This document shows, piece by piece, positions 42,653 to 50,072 of a stretch of DNA of 64,000 bases. Position 1 is the stretch's first letter, and every line of letters begins with the position of its first letter. Under the pieces are notes generated by a model. It ran no database searches. It saw only the letters and a list, made by a program, of their open reading frames with translations, and was not told the DNA's origin. This stretch comes from Pseudolysinimonas_A sp947085045 (lineage in GTDB: Bacteria; Actinomycetota; Actinomycetes; Actinomycetales; Microbacteriaceae). The position numbers and the translations under genes were made by a program. The stretch spans positions 248,001-312,000 of the forward strand of contig CAMTUU010000001.1 in NCBI GenBank assembly GCA_947085045.1, in the 5' to 3' direction.

Positions 42653-42844
42653 ATGCGCAAGTTCATCTTCAACTTCAGCGTGCTGAGCTCGCTCTTCGGA
42701 GCGGTCGGTCTCGCGAAGACCACGACGCAGGGGCCGCGCGACTGGCGCCTCATTCTGCTCTGGGTCGCCTGGGGCATCAACGTCGCGATCGCCGTCGGCA
42801 CCGCCGCCGAGAAGGCGAAGCTCGAGTCCGGCGAGGAGTGGTGA
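42653..42844 (+). CDS. Small membrane protein, unknown (first of a pair)
   Basis: A 63-residue protein with a short basic start (MRKFIFNFSVLSSLFGAVG) and one clear helix (LILLWVAWGINVAIAVGTAA) around residues 33-53. The ATG at 42653 follows GGGAGG; an upstream ATG at 42629 is too close to the promoter-like TAGCGT. Its stop overlaps the next start (TGATG), so the two small genes are coupled. No family recognised. Confidence 0.65.
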   Translation: MRKFIFNFSVLSSLFGAVGLAKTTTQGPRDWRLILLWVAWGINVAIAVGTAAEKAKLESGEEW

Positions 42845-43113
42845 TGTACGGACCGGGACCCGGATGGGGCATGGGCCTCCTCTGGAACATCGGCGCGTTC
42901 TTCGGCGGCCTCGTGCTGGCTGCGGCGCTGATCGTGCTGACGATCCTGCTCGTGCGCTACCTGATCGTCGCGACGCGCGCCGCCCAGCTCTACGTGGATG
43001 CGCACAGCGCGCCGGGTGCCACGCCCCCGGCCGCGAGCGAGCCGCCGCCCGCGACGCCTCCGGTGAAGCCGGCCCCGCGCCCGCGCACCCCGAAGACGCC
43101 TCCCGCGGTCTAG
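42844..43113 (+). CDS. Small membrane protein with Pro-rich tail (second of a pair)
   Basis: An 89-residue protein: Gly/Trp-rich N-terminus (MYGPGPGWGMGLLWN), a helix at about 14-40, then an Ala/Pro-rich tail (residues 55-89) with basic residues. A GAGGAG site in the end of the preceding gene precedes the ATG. No domain recognised. It faces the GntR-type regulator gene convergently, 12 bases away. Confidence 0.65.
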   Translation: MYGPGPGWGMGLLWNIGAFFGGLVLAAALIVLTILLVRYLIVATRAAQLYVDAHSAPGATPPAASEPPPATPPVKPAPRPRTPKTPPAV

Positions 43114-43125
43114 GCCCGACGAACG

Positions 43126-43851
43126 TCAGGCGAGGAAGCCGCGCAGCAGCACGGCGGACGCGTCGAGGTGCTCGTGCATAGCCTCGGCCGCACCCTGTTC
43201 GTTCCCGGCGAGGATCGCGAACACGATCGCCTCGTGCTGACGGTTGGAGTGCTCGATCGTGCGCGCGAGCAGCGGGAACGTGTCGAGCAGCTCGTTGACC
43301 CGTGACCGGTTGTCGGCGAGCAGGGTGACGAGCGACGGCACACCGACGATCTCGGCGACCGCCAGGTGCAGCCGCGAGTCGAGCCGCCGGTAGTCGTCGG
43401 GGGATGCCGCCTGCACCTCGCCGAGACGCGTCCAGAGCAGCGCGCGGTCCTCGGCACCGAGGGCGCGGGTGGCGGCGGCACGGACCGCCCCGACTTCGAG
43501 GATGCCGCGGAGGCCGACGACATCCTCGATCTCCTCCGCGGTCGGCGGCACCGCGGGGGTGACGGGCGGGGCGGGCAGGGGGTCGGCGACGAAGGTGCCG
43601 CCGTAGCGCCCGCGTCTCGAAGCGAGGTAGCCGGCCTCCGAGAGCTCGCGGATCGCCTCACGGACGGTGTCGCGGGAGACCGAGAAGCGGGCGGCGAGGT
43701 CGCGCTCCGACGGCAGCGCCTGCCCGGGGGCGACGACTCCGAGGCGGATGGTCTGCATGAGCCGGCCGACGGTGTCCTCGAGCGAATTGCCGCTGCGGAC
43801 GGGGCGGAAGACCGCCTCGTCGACGAGCGACACCGGGCCCGCCCCGGTCAT
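43126..43851 (-). CDS. GntR/FadR-type transcriptional regulator (FCD domain)
   Basis: A 241-residue repressor-type protein. Residues 25-90 form the winged HTH (LPSERDLAARFSVSRDTVREAIRELSEAGYL, in parts), residues 110-235 the all-helical FCD ligand domain with metal-binding Asp/His positions (DSRLHLAVAEIVG; HEAIVFAILAGNE). It is the last gene on the strand of the amine catabolic cluster, 13 bases after the SDR gene, and is the obvious candidate regulator of that cluster. Its ligand is likely an amine-derived acid, which is inferred. Confidence 0.85.
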   Translation of the reverse strand: MTGAGPVSLVDEAVFRPVRSGNSLEDTVGRLMQTIRLGVVAPGQALPSERDLAARFSVSRDTVREAIRELSEAGYLASRRGRYGGTFVADPLPAPPVTPAVPPTAEEIEDVVGLRGILEVGAVRAAATRALGAEDRALLWTRLGEVQAASPDDYRRLDSRLHLAVAEIVGVPSLVTLLADNRSRVNELLDTFPLLARTIEHSNRQHEAIVFAILAGNEQGAAEAMHEHLDASAVLLRGFLA

Positions 43852-43864
43852 GACCGGCCGAGCG

Positions 43865-44638
43865 TCATAGCGGGGTGACGTAGGCCGCCGAGATACCGCC
43901 GTCGACGAGGAACGTCGACGCGGTGATGAACGATGCGTCGTCGCTCGCCAGGAACGCGACGGCGGCGGCGAGCTCTTCCGGCTCCGCGAACCGGCCGACC
44001 GGCACGTGGATGAGGCGGCGAGCCGCCCGCTCGGGATCCTTTGCGAACAGCTCCTTGAGCAGCGGCGTGTTGACCGGTCCCGGGCAGAGCGCGTTGACCC
44101 GGATGCCCTGCCGCGCGAACTGCACGCCGAGTTCGCGGGTCATCGCGAGCACGCCGCCTTTCGACGCGGTGTAACTGATCTGGCTGGTCGCCGATCCGAG
44201 CACGGCGACGAAGGATGCCGTGTTGATGATCGATCCGCGCCCCTGGGGCACCATGTGCCGCAGCGCGGCCCGCGAGCAGAGGTAGACGCTCGTCAGGTTG
44301 ACGAGTTGCACGCGGTCCCAGGCATCCAGCTCGGTGGTCTCGATCGAGTCGTCGTCGGGGGGCGAAATCCCGGCGTTGTTGAACGCGATGTCGACCGACC
44401 CGTACTCGGCGTCGGCGGTGTCGAAGAGGGCATCCACCTCGGCCTTGTCGGCGACGTTCACCTGCACGAAGAGCCCGCCCACCTCCTCGGCGGCGGCGGT
44501 GCCCGAGGTGGGGTCGAGGTCGCCGATCACGACGCTCGCGCCCTCGGCCGCGAAGCGGCGCGCGGTCGCGAGGCCGATGCCGGAAGCACCTCCGGTGATG
44601 ACGGCGACGCGTCCGGCGAGTCTCTGGGTCAGATCCAT
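43865..44638 (-). CDS. Short-chain dehydrogenase/reductase of the amine cluster
   Basis: A 257-residue classical SDR: GGASGIG cofactor loop at 16-22, Asp after the second strand (IGDLDPTSG) indicating NAD preference, NNAG near 88, and the catalytic Ser...YTASK near 155-159. The C-terminal FLVDGGISAAY is family-typical. In this cluster an alcohol-oxidising enzyme would fit the oxidation of the hydroxyl of gamma-glutamylethanolamide to the aldehyde. A GGAG-rich leader precedes the ATG. Role inferred from neighbours. Confidence 0.8.
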   Translation of the reverse strand: MDLTQRLAGRVAVITGGASGIGLATARRFAAEGASVVIGDLDPTSGTAAAEEVGGLFVQVNVADKAEVDALFDTADAEYGSVDIAFNNAGISPPDDDSIETTELDAWDRVQLVNLTSVYLCSRAALRHMVPQGRGSIINTASFVAVLGSATSQISYTASKGGVLAMTRELGVQFARQGIRVNALCPGPVNTPLLKELFAKDPERAARRLIHVPVGRFAEPEELAAAVAFLASDDASFITASTFLVDGGISAAYVTPL

Positions 44639-44649
44639 TCGTTGCTCCT

Positions 44650-44696
44650 TGGTGGGTCTCGATACACCGCGCTGCGCGCGGCACTCGACCCGCGGT
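44650..44696. repeat. Dispersed intergenic palindrome, copy 2
   Basis: GGGTCTCGA ... TCGACCC encloses ACCGCGCTGCGCGCGGC. It is related to the element at 8241-8285 and fills the 60-base gap between the aldehyde dehydrogenase and SDR genes, where it may attenuate or stabilise the transcript. Confidence 0.65.
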
Positions 44697-44698
44697 TG

Positions 44699-46054
44699 CT
44701 AGTCGGTCGAGAAGAAGACGTTCTTGGTCTCGGTGAAGTGCAGGGCGGCGTCGGGGCCGAGCTCGCGACCGAGGCCACTCTGCTTGAAGCCGCCGAACGG
44801 GGTCGTGTACCGCACCGACGAGTGCGAGTTGACGGAGAGGTTGCCGCTCTCGACGCCGCGGGCGACGCGGATGCCGCGGCCGAGGTCGCGGGTCCAGATC
44901 GAGCCGGAGAGGCCGTAGATCGACGAGTTGGCGAGGGCGATCGCGTCGGCCTCGTCGTCGAACGGCAGGACGCTGACGACCGGTCCGAAGATCTCCTCGG
45001 TGGCGACGGCGTCGGTGCGGGATGGCAGCAGAACGGTCGGCGCCATCCAGAATCCCTTCCCGGCGGGGGCGGTGCCGCGGAAGGCGACGTTCGCGCCCTC
45101 GAGGAACGCCGACACCGACGAGCGGTGCGCCGCCGAGACCAGCGGACCCATCTCGGTCGCCTCGTCGAGCGGATCCCCGACCCGCCACGCCTGCACCGCC
45201 GGCTCGAGCAGTTCGAGGAACCGGTCCAGCACCGAGCGCTGCACGAGCAGCCGGGAGCGGGCGCAGCAGTCCTGCCCGGCGTTGTCGAACACCGACCCGG
45301 GTGCCGTGGCGGCCGCCCGCTCGAGGTCGGCGTCGGCGAAGACGATGTTGGCGCTCTTGCCGCCGAGCTCGAGGGTGACGGGCTTCACGAGGTCCGCGGC
45401 CTTCGCGGCCACCTGCTTCCCCACTGCCGTGCTGCCGGTGAAGACGATCTTGTGCACGTGGGGATGCGTGACGAACCGCTCCCCGACGACCGAGCCGCGT
45501 CCCGGCAGCACCTGGAACAGCCCTTCGGGCAGCCCCGACTCGAGCGCCAGTTCGCCGAGCCGGATCGCGGTCAACGGAGTCCAGTCGGCGGGCTTGAGCA
45601 GCACGGCGTTGCCCGCGGCGAGCGCCGGGGCGAAGCCCCACGACGCGATCGTCATCGGGAAGTTCCACGGCACGATCACGCCGATCACACCGAGCGGCTC
45701 GTGGAAGGTGACGTCGATGCCGCCGGCCACCGGGATCTGCGCCCCGATCAGCCGCTCGGGTGCCCCCGAGTAGTAGTCGAGCACGTCGCGCACGTGGCCC
45801 GCCTCCCAGCGCGCCGACCCGATCGGATGCCCCGAGTTGCGCACCTCGAGCAGCGCGAGCTCCTCGACCGCACCGTCGACCGCCGCCGCGAACCGGCGCA
45901 GGGCGCGGGCGCGATCGACGGGGGCGAGGGATGCCCACGACTTCTGCGCCGCGACCGCGCGGGCGACCGCGGCATCCACTTCCGCCAGCGAGGTGTGCGC
46001 GACGTCGGCGAGCACCGATTCGTCGGCCGGGTTGATGATCGTGGTCGAACTCAT
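44699..46054 (-). CDS. Aldehyde dehydrogenase of the gamma-glutamyl amine pathway
   Basis: A 451-residue NAD(P)-dependent ALDH. Catalytic residues are all present: Asn131 in PWNFP, Lys154 in LLKPADW, Glu229 in LELGGKS and the nucleophile Cys263 in GQDCCARS. It should oxidise a gamma-glutamyl amino-aldehyde to the acid (PuuC-like step). It is translated from an ATG that overlaps the hydrolase stop (ATGA). The neighbouring ligase and hydrolase give the pathway; the exact aldehyde depends on the amine. Confidence 0.9.
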   Translation of the reverse strand: MSSTTIINPADESVLADVAHTSLAEVDAAVARAVAAQKSWASLAPVDRARALRRFAAAVDGAVEELALLEVRNSGHPIGSARWEAGHVRDVLDYYSGAPERLIGAQIPVAGGIDVTFHEPLGVIGVIVPWNFPMTIASWGFAPALAAGNAVLLKPADWTPLTAIRLGELALESGLPEGLFQVLPGRGSVVGERFVTHPHVHKIVFTGSTAVGKQVAAKAADLVKPVTLELGGKSANIVFADADLERAAATAPGSVFDNAGQDCCARSRLLVQRSVLDRFLELLEPAVQAWRVGDPLDEATEMGPLVSAAHRSSVSAFLEGANVAFRGTAPAGKGFWMAPTVLLPSRTDAVATEEIFGPVVSVLPFDDEADAIALANSSIYGLSGSIWTRDLGRGIRVARGVESGNLSVNSHSSVRYTTPFGGFKQSGLGRELGPDAALHFTETKNVFFSTD

Positions 46055-46791
46055 CGGGATGCTCCTGCATAGGTCCGTGCGGCGTCGACGAGACCCGCGA
46101 ACAGCCGGGCGTCCTCGGCGGCATCCTCCTCGGGATGCCACTGCACGGCGAGCCCGAACGGCACGCCCGCCAGCTCGACGGCCTGCACGATCCCGTCGTC
46201 GGTGCGCGCGGTCACCCGCAGACCTTCGCCGACGGCATCCAGGGCCTGGTGGTGGTAGCTCTTCACCGGCAGCTTCGCGCCGACCAGGGCGTCCAGCTCG
46301 CTGCCCGGCTCCGTTTCGACGAGATTGGTGGCGAACTCACCGCCGCCGATGCGGAAGCGGTCGTTGCCGATGACGTCGGGCACGTGCTGGTGCAGCGACC
46401 CCCCGCGGTTGACGTTGAGCACCTGCATGCCGCGGCAGATGCCGAGGAACGGCAACTCGCGGTCGATCGCCGCCGTGAGCAGGGCGTCCTCCCACGCGTC
46501 GCGCTCGAGCTGCGGGCGGTCGGTGTACTCACCCGGGGATTGCCCGTACCGCGCGGGGTCGACATCCGCTCCCCCGGTGATGATGATCGCGTCGACGCCG
46601 TCGAGCACCCGGGCGACCACCTCGTCGTCGACGGGCTGCGGCGGCAGCAGCACGGGGATACCGCCCGCGCGCTGCACGGCCTCGAAGTAGACGGCGGGGA
46701 GGAACGCCGCGGTGACGTCCCACACCCCGGTCTGCGCCCGCTGCTTGTAGGTCGTGAGACCGATCACCGGCTTCACCACTTCTGAACTCAC
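46051..46791 (-). CDS. Gamma-glutamyl-gamma-aminobutyrate hydrolase-like (PuuD family)
   Basis: A 246-residue class I glutamine amidotransferase-like hydrolase that releases glutamate from gamma-glutamyl amino acids. The nucleophile Cys is in FLGICRGMQVLNV near 110, the catalytic His and Glu in LAVQWHPEEDA near 220. It shares ends with both neighbours: GTGA with the ligase gene and ATGA with the ALDH gene. In the ethanolamine reading the substrate would be gamma-glutamylglycine. Confidence 0.9.
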   Translation of the reverse strand: MSSEVVKPVIGLTTYKQRAQTGVWDVTAAFLPAVYFEAVQRAGGIPVLLPPQPVDDEVVARVLDGVDAIIITGGADVDPARYGQSPGEYTDRPQLERDAWEDALLTAAIDRELPFLGICRGMQVLNVNRGGSLHQHVPDVIGNDRFRIGGGEFATNLVETEPGSELDALVGAKLPVKSYHHQALDAVGEGLRVTARTDDGIVQAVELAGVPFGLAVQWHPEEDAAEDARLFAGLVDAARTYAGASR

Positions 46792-48146
46792 AGTCGCTCG
46801 AACCCCCGCACGCGCTCCCAGTCGGTGATCGCGGCGTCGTACGCCTTCTGCTCGACCCGGGCGTTGTTCAGGTAGTGGTTGACGACGGCGTCGCCGAACG
46901 CCGCGCGGGCGATCGCCGAGGCGTCGAACAGGGCGGCCGCATCCCGCAGCGTCGACGGCACCCGCGGCTTGTCGGACTGGTAGGCGTTGCCGGTGAACAT
47001 CGGCTCGAGTTCGAGTTCGTTCTCGATGCCGTAGAGACCGCCGGCGATGATCGCGGCGACGGCGAGGTACGGGTTCACGTCGCCGCCGGGCACCCGGTTC
47101 TCGACGCGGAGTCCGGCGCCGTGCCCGACGACCCGCAGGGAGCAGGTGCGGTTGTCGTGGCCCCACGCGACGGCGGTCGGAGCGAACGAGCCCTCGACGT
47201 AGCGCTTGTAGGAGTTGATGTTCGGGGCGAAGAACAGGGTCATCTCGCGCATCGTGTGCAGCAGGCCGGCGATCCAGTGCTCCATGAGCTTCGACATCCC
47301 CTGCCCGTCGGCCATCACCGCCGAACCGTCGGTGCCGCGCACCGAGAGGTGGATGTGGCAGGAGTTGCCCTCGCGCTCGTTGTACTTCGCCATGAAGGTG
47401 AGCGACTTGCCGTGCGCGTCGGCGATCTCCTTCGCGCCGTTCTTGTAGATCGAGTGGTTGTCGCAGGTGGCGAGCGCCTCCATGTAGCGGAAGGCGATCT
47501 CCTGCTGGCCGAAGTTGCACTCGCCCTTGACGCCCTCGCAGTACATCCCAGCACCCTCCATCCCGAGGCGGATGTCCCGCAGCAGCGGCTCCATCCGGGT
47601 CGAGGCGAGCAGCGCGTAGTCGATGTTGTAATCGGATGCCGGCGTCAGATCCTTGTACCCCTTGCCCCAGGCGGCGCGGAACGAGTCGTCGAAGACGATG
47701 AACTCCAGCTCGGTGCCGACGAACGGCACCAGCCCCTTCTCGGCGAGGCGGTCGATCTGCTTCTTGAGGATCGCGCGCGGCGACACGTCGACGCCCACCC
47801 CGTCGGGCGTGGTCAGGTCGGCCATCACGAGCGCCGAACCCGGCAGCCACGGGATCAGGCGCAGGGTGTCGAAGTCCGGCGTCAGCACCATGTCGCCGTA
47901 GCCGGTCTCCCACGACGAGATCGGGTAGCCGTCGACGGTGTTCATCTCGACGTCGACCGCGAGCAGGTAGTCGCACGCCTCGGCCCCGTGCTCGGCGACA
48001 TCCTCTCGGAACAGCCGCGCCGCGACCCGCTTGCCGACCAGGCGGCCCTGCATGTCGGCGAAGGCGAGGATCACGGTGTCGATGTCGCGTTTGTCGATGA
48101 GCCGGTTGAGCTCCTCGAGCGTGAGGTTGCCGGAGCGGACGGACAT
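46788..48146 (-). CDS. Glutamine synthetase-like gamma-glutamylamine ligase
   Basis: A 452-residue GS-fold ligase that joins the gamma-carboxyl of glutamate to an amine using ATP. Metal-site Glu residues lie in GTELEFIVFDD near 135 and GECNFGQQEIAFRY near 218; CHIHLSVRG near 262 and RVPGGDVNPYLAVAAIIAGGL, in parts, near 350 are the HxHxS and PGGD motifs. It lacks the C-terminal adenylylation loop sequence of true GlnA. Relatives are PuuA (putrescine) and Streptomyces GlnA4 (ethanolamine). The nearby ethanolamine-type permease favours the latter. A GAGGAGA site precedes the ATG. Confidence 0.88.
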   Translation of the reverse strand: MSVRSGNLTLEELNRLIDKRDIDTVILAFADMQGRLVGKRVAARLFREDVAEHGAEACDYLLAVDVEMNTVDGYPISSWETGYGDMVLTPDFDTLRLIPWLPGSALVMADLTTPDGVGVDVSPRAILKKQIDRLAEKGLVPFVGTELEFIVFDDSFRAAWGKGYKDLTPASDYNIDYALLASTRMEPLLRDIRLGMEGAGMYCEGVKGECNFGQQEIAFRYMEALATCDNHSIYKNGAKEIADAHGKSLTFMAKYNEREGNSCHIHLSVRGTDGSAVMADGQGMSKLMEHWIAGLLHTMREMTLFFAPNINSYKRYVEGSFAPTAVAWGHDNRTCSLRVVGHGAGLRVENRVPGGDVNPYLAVAAIIAGGLYGIENELELEPMFTGNAYQSDKPRVPSTLRDAAALFDASAIARAAFGDAVVNHYLNNARVEQKAYDAAITDWERVRGFERL

Positions 48147-48212
48147 GGACTCTCCTCGCGGTCGCGGACTCGACCTTTACACCCTAGGGGCCGTTCCGCT
48201 ACCGGAGCAGAT

Positions 48213-48228
48213 GTAACGAGTCGTTAAC
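48213..48228. promoter_or_regulatory. Palindromic operator / GlnR-box-like site in the divergent region
   Basis: TAACGAGTCGTTA at 48214-48226 is a perfect 13-base palindrome. Read slightly wider, GTAAC-N6-TTAAC differs at one position from the actinobacterial GlnR box (GTnAC-N6-GnAAC). It lies between the ligase and permease genes, in front of both promoters. It could bind GlnR or the GntR-type regulator of the cluster. Confidence 0.5.
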
Positions 48229-48237
48229 ACCCAAAGG

Positions 48238-48267
48238 TAGACACCAAGTACCAATGAACGCCATAGT
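48238..48267 (+). promoter_or_regulatory. Promoter of the permease gene
   Basis: TAGACA (five of six matches to TTGACA) and CATAGT are separated by 18 bases. The predicted start lies about 65 bases before the ATG at 48339. Confidence 0.45.
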
Positions 48268-48338
48268 CGTCGGCAAGCGTGGACGCCGATGTTCCCGGCC
48301 GTCCTCGCTCCCCCGTTGGATCTCGGAAGGACCGCCCC

Positions 48339-49913
48339 ATGGTTGAACAGAGGAAGGTCGCCGGCGTCAAGTACACGAGCGCCGGCCAGGAGTACTTCGA
48401 CAAGCGCAAACTCAAGCGCACGGCCGGCGTCTGGGGGCTGTGGGGCCTCGCCGTCGCCGCGGTCATCTCGGGCGACTTCTCCGGCTGGAACTTCGGCATC
48501 GCCACCGCCGGCTTCGGCGGGATGGTGATCGCCTTCCTGATCCTCGTGGTGATGTACTACGGCCTGATCTTCTCGATCGGCGAGATGGCGGCCGCGATGC
48601 CGCATACCGGTGGTGCCTACTCGTTCGCGCGCTCCGCGCTGGGCCCGTGGGGCGGTCTCGTCACCGGACTCGCCGAGACGATCGAGTACGTCGCGACGAC
48701 GGCCGTCATCGTCTTCTTCTCGGCGCAATACCTCAACGGCATCACCACCGAGCTGCTGAACTTCGATCTCAGCGGCACCATGTGGATCTGGTGGATCGTG
48801 CTCTACCTGGTCTTCATCGCCCTCAACTCGGCGGGCGCGAGCATCTCGTTCAAGTTCGCCATCGTCGTCTCGATCATCTCGATCGCGATCCTCCTGGTGT
48901 TCTCGGTGATGGCGCTCGTCACCGGCTCGGTCGACTGGGGCAGCCTGTTCAATATCGCGCCCGACCCGGCGGCGTTCGGCTCGTCCGAGTTCCTGCCCGG
49001 CGGCCTGCTGCCGATCCTGTTCATCCTGCCGTTCGCGATGTGGTTCTTCCTCGGCATCGAGGAGCTGCCGCTCGCGGCGGAGGAGTCGCACGCACCGGCG
49101 AAGGACATCCCGCGCGCGGGCATCATCGCCCGCGGCACGCTGATCGTCACCGGCGTGCTGGTGCTCGTGCTCAACACGGGCGTGCTCGGGGCCGAGGCGA
49201 CCGGTGCGTCGCTCGAGCCGCTGCTCGACGGGTTCCGCGCCATCGTCGGCGACCAGGTCGCCGCGCTGCTGGCGATCTTCGCCCTGATCGGACTGCTCGC
49301 CTCGCTGCAGGGCATCATGTTCGCCTACGGGCGCAACATGTACTCGCTGTCTCGGGCCGGCTACTACCCGAAGTTCTTCTCGCTCACCGGCAAGCGCCAG
49401 ACCCCGTGGGTCGCGCTCGTCATCGGCGCGGTGTTCGGGTTCGTCGCGCTGCTGGTCGTCGACATCCTGTCCAAGACCAACGAGGGCGCCGGTGGCGTCG
49501 CGGGGGCGATCGTGCTGAACATCGCGGTCTGGGGTGCGGTCTTCGCGTACTTCCTGCAGATGGTGTCGTTCATCATCCTGCGTCGGAAGTTCCCGAACGC
49601 GAACCGTCCGTACAAGAGCCGCTGGGGCATCCCGGGTGCGGCGATCGCCGCGCTCATCGCCCTGTCGATCTTCGTCGGCCTGCTCGTGCAGGAGCCGTAC
49701 CGCATCGCGATCGTCGCGATCGTGGCGGTCTACCTGCTCGTGCTGCTCGGGTTCGCGATCTACGGCCGGCACAACCTGGTGCTCTCGCCCGAGGAGGAGT
49801 ACGCGCTCTCCGGCGGGCTGCACGGCGACCCGCAGAAGGAGGGCTACGACGCGATGGAGGGTGACTCGGCGCCCGACAGCTCGCTCGTGAAGAAGGACGT
49901 TCCTAAGAAGTAG
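48339..49913 (+). CDS. Amino acid/amine permease, ethanolamine permease-like (APC family)
   Basis: A 524-residue APC-family transporter with about 12 helices. The N-terminal LWGLAVAAVISGDFSGWNFG matches the ethanolamine permease group, which uses this GDFSGWN pattern where most APC proteins have G-x-G-I. FLGIEELPLAAEESHAPAKDIPRA near residue 240 is the conserved loop. A CGGAAGG site lies eight bases before the ATG at 48339. It diverges from the ligase gene and should bring in the amine that the cluster degrades. Substrate is inferred from family and context. Confidence 0.82.
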   Translation: MVEQRKVAGVKYTSAGQEYFDKRKLKRTAGVWGLWGLAVAAVISGDFSGWNFGIATAGFGGMVIAFLILVVMYYGLIFSIGEMAAAMPHTGGAYSFARSALGPWGGLVTGLAETIEYVATTAVIVFFSAQYLNGITTELLNFDLSGTMWIWWIVLYLVFIALNSAGASISFKFAIVVSIISIAILLVFSVMALVTGSVDWGSLFNIAPDPAAFGSSEFLPGGLLPILFILPFAMWFFLGIEELPLAAEESHAPAKDIPRAGIIARGTLIVTGVLVLVLNTGVLGAEATGASLEPLLDGFRAIVGDQVAALLAIFALIGLLASLQGIMFAYGRNMYSLSRAGYYPKFFSLTGKRQTPWVALVIGAVFGFVALLVVDILSKTNEGAGGVAGAIVLNIAVWGAVFAYFLQMVSFIILRRKFPNANRPYKSRWGIPGAAIAALIALSIFVGLLVQEPYRIAIVAIVAVYLLVLLGFAIYGRHNLVLSPEEEYALSGGLHGDPQKEGYDAMEGDSAPDSSLVKKDVPKK

Positions 49914-49921
49914 AGCTTCAC

Positions 49922-49960
49922 CGAACGGCCCCTCCCCGAACATCGGGGAGGGGCCGTTCG
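49922..49960. terminator. Strong stem-loop terminator after the permease gene
   Basis: An 18-bp perfect stem (CGAACGGCCCCTCCCCGA and its complement) surrounds the loop ACA, followed by CGTTT. It ends the permease transcript and insulates the next promoter, whose -35 begins four bases later. Confidence 0.85.
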
Positions 49961-49963
49961 CGT

Positions 49964-49992
49964 TTGACAGGGTGTCGCACCCTGACTAGTGT
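49964..49992 (+). promoter_or_regulatory. Promoter of the FAD-oxidase operon
   Basis: Perfect -35 TTGACA at 49964-49969, a 17-base spacer and -10 TAGTGT at 49987-49992. The start point would fall at or just before the palindrome at 49998. Confidence 0.7.
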
Positions 49993-49997
49993 TCCTG

Positions 49998-50021
49998 CTT
50001 GTATACACATACGGATACAAG
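49998..50021. promoter_or_regulatory. Operator A: CTTGTAT-N10-ATACAAG
   Basis: Perfect 7-base arms around ten bases, six bases after the -10 box, so a bound protein would block the start site. Its core TGTAT-N10-ATACA recurs at 57888-57907 in the same position relative to a promoter. The GntR/FCD regulator gene at 54812 lies between the two sites and is the likely ligand-responsive repressor. Confidence 0.75.
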
Positions 50022-50072
50022 GTCAGCGTCGACCACGATCACCCCGGCGCGGCCCGACAGCAGGAGGACCCC

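Noticed and set aside
43126..48146. Classical Puu putrescine pathway
   Set aside because: No gamma-glutamylputrescine oxidase; the permease and the SDR fit ethanolamine better. Kept as an alternative only.
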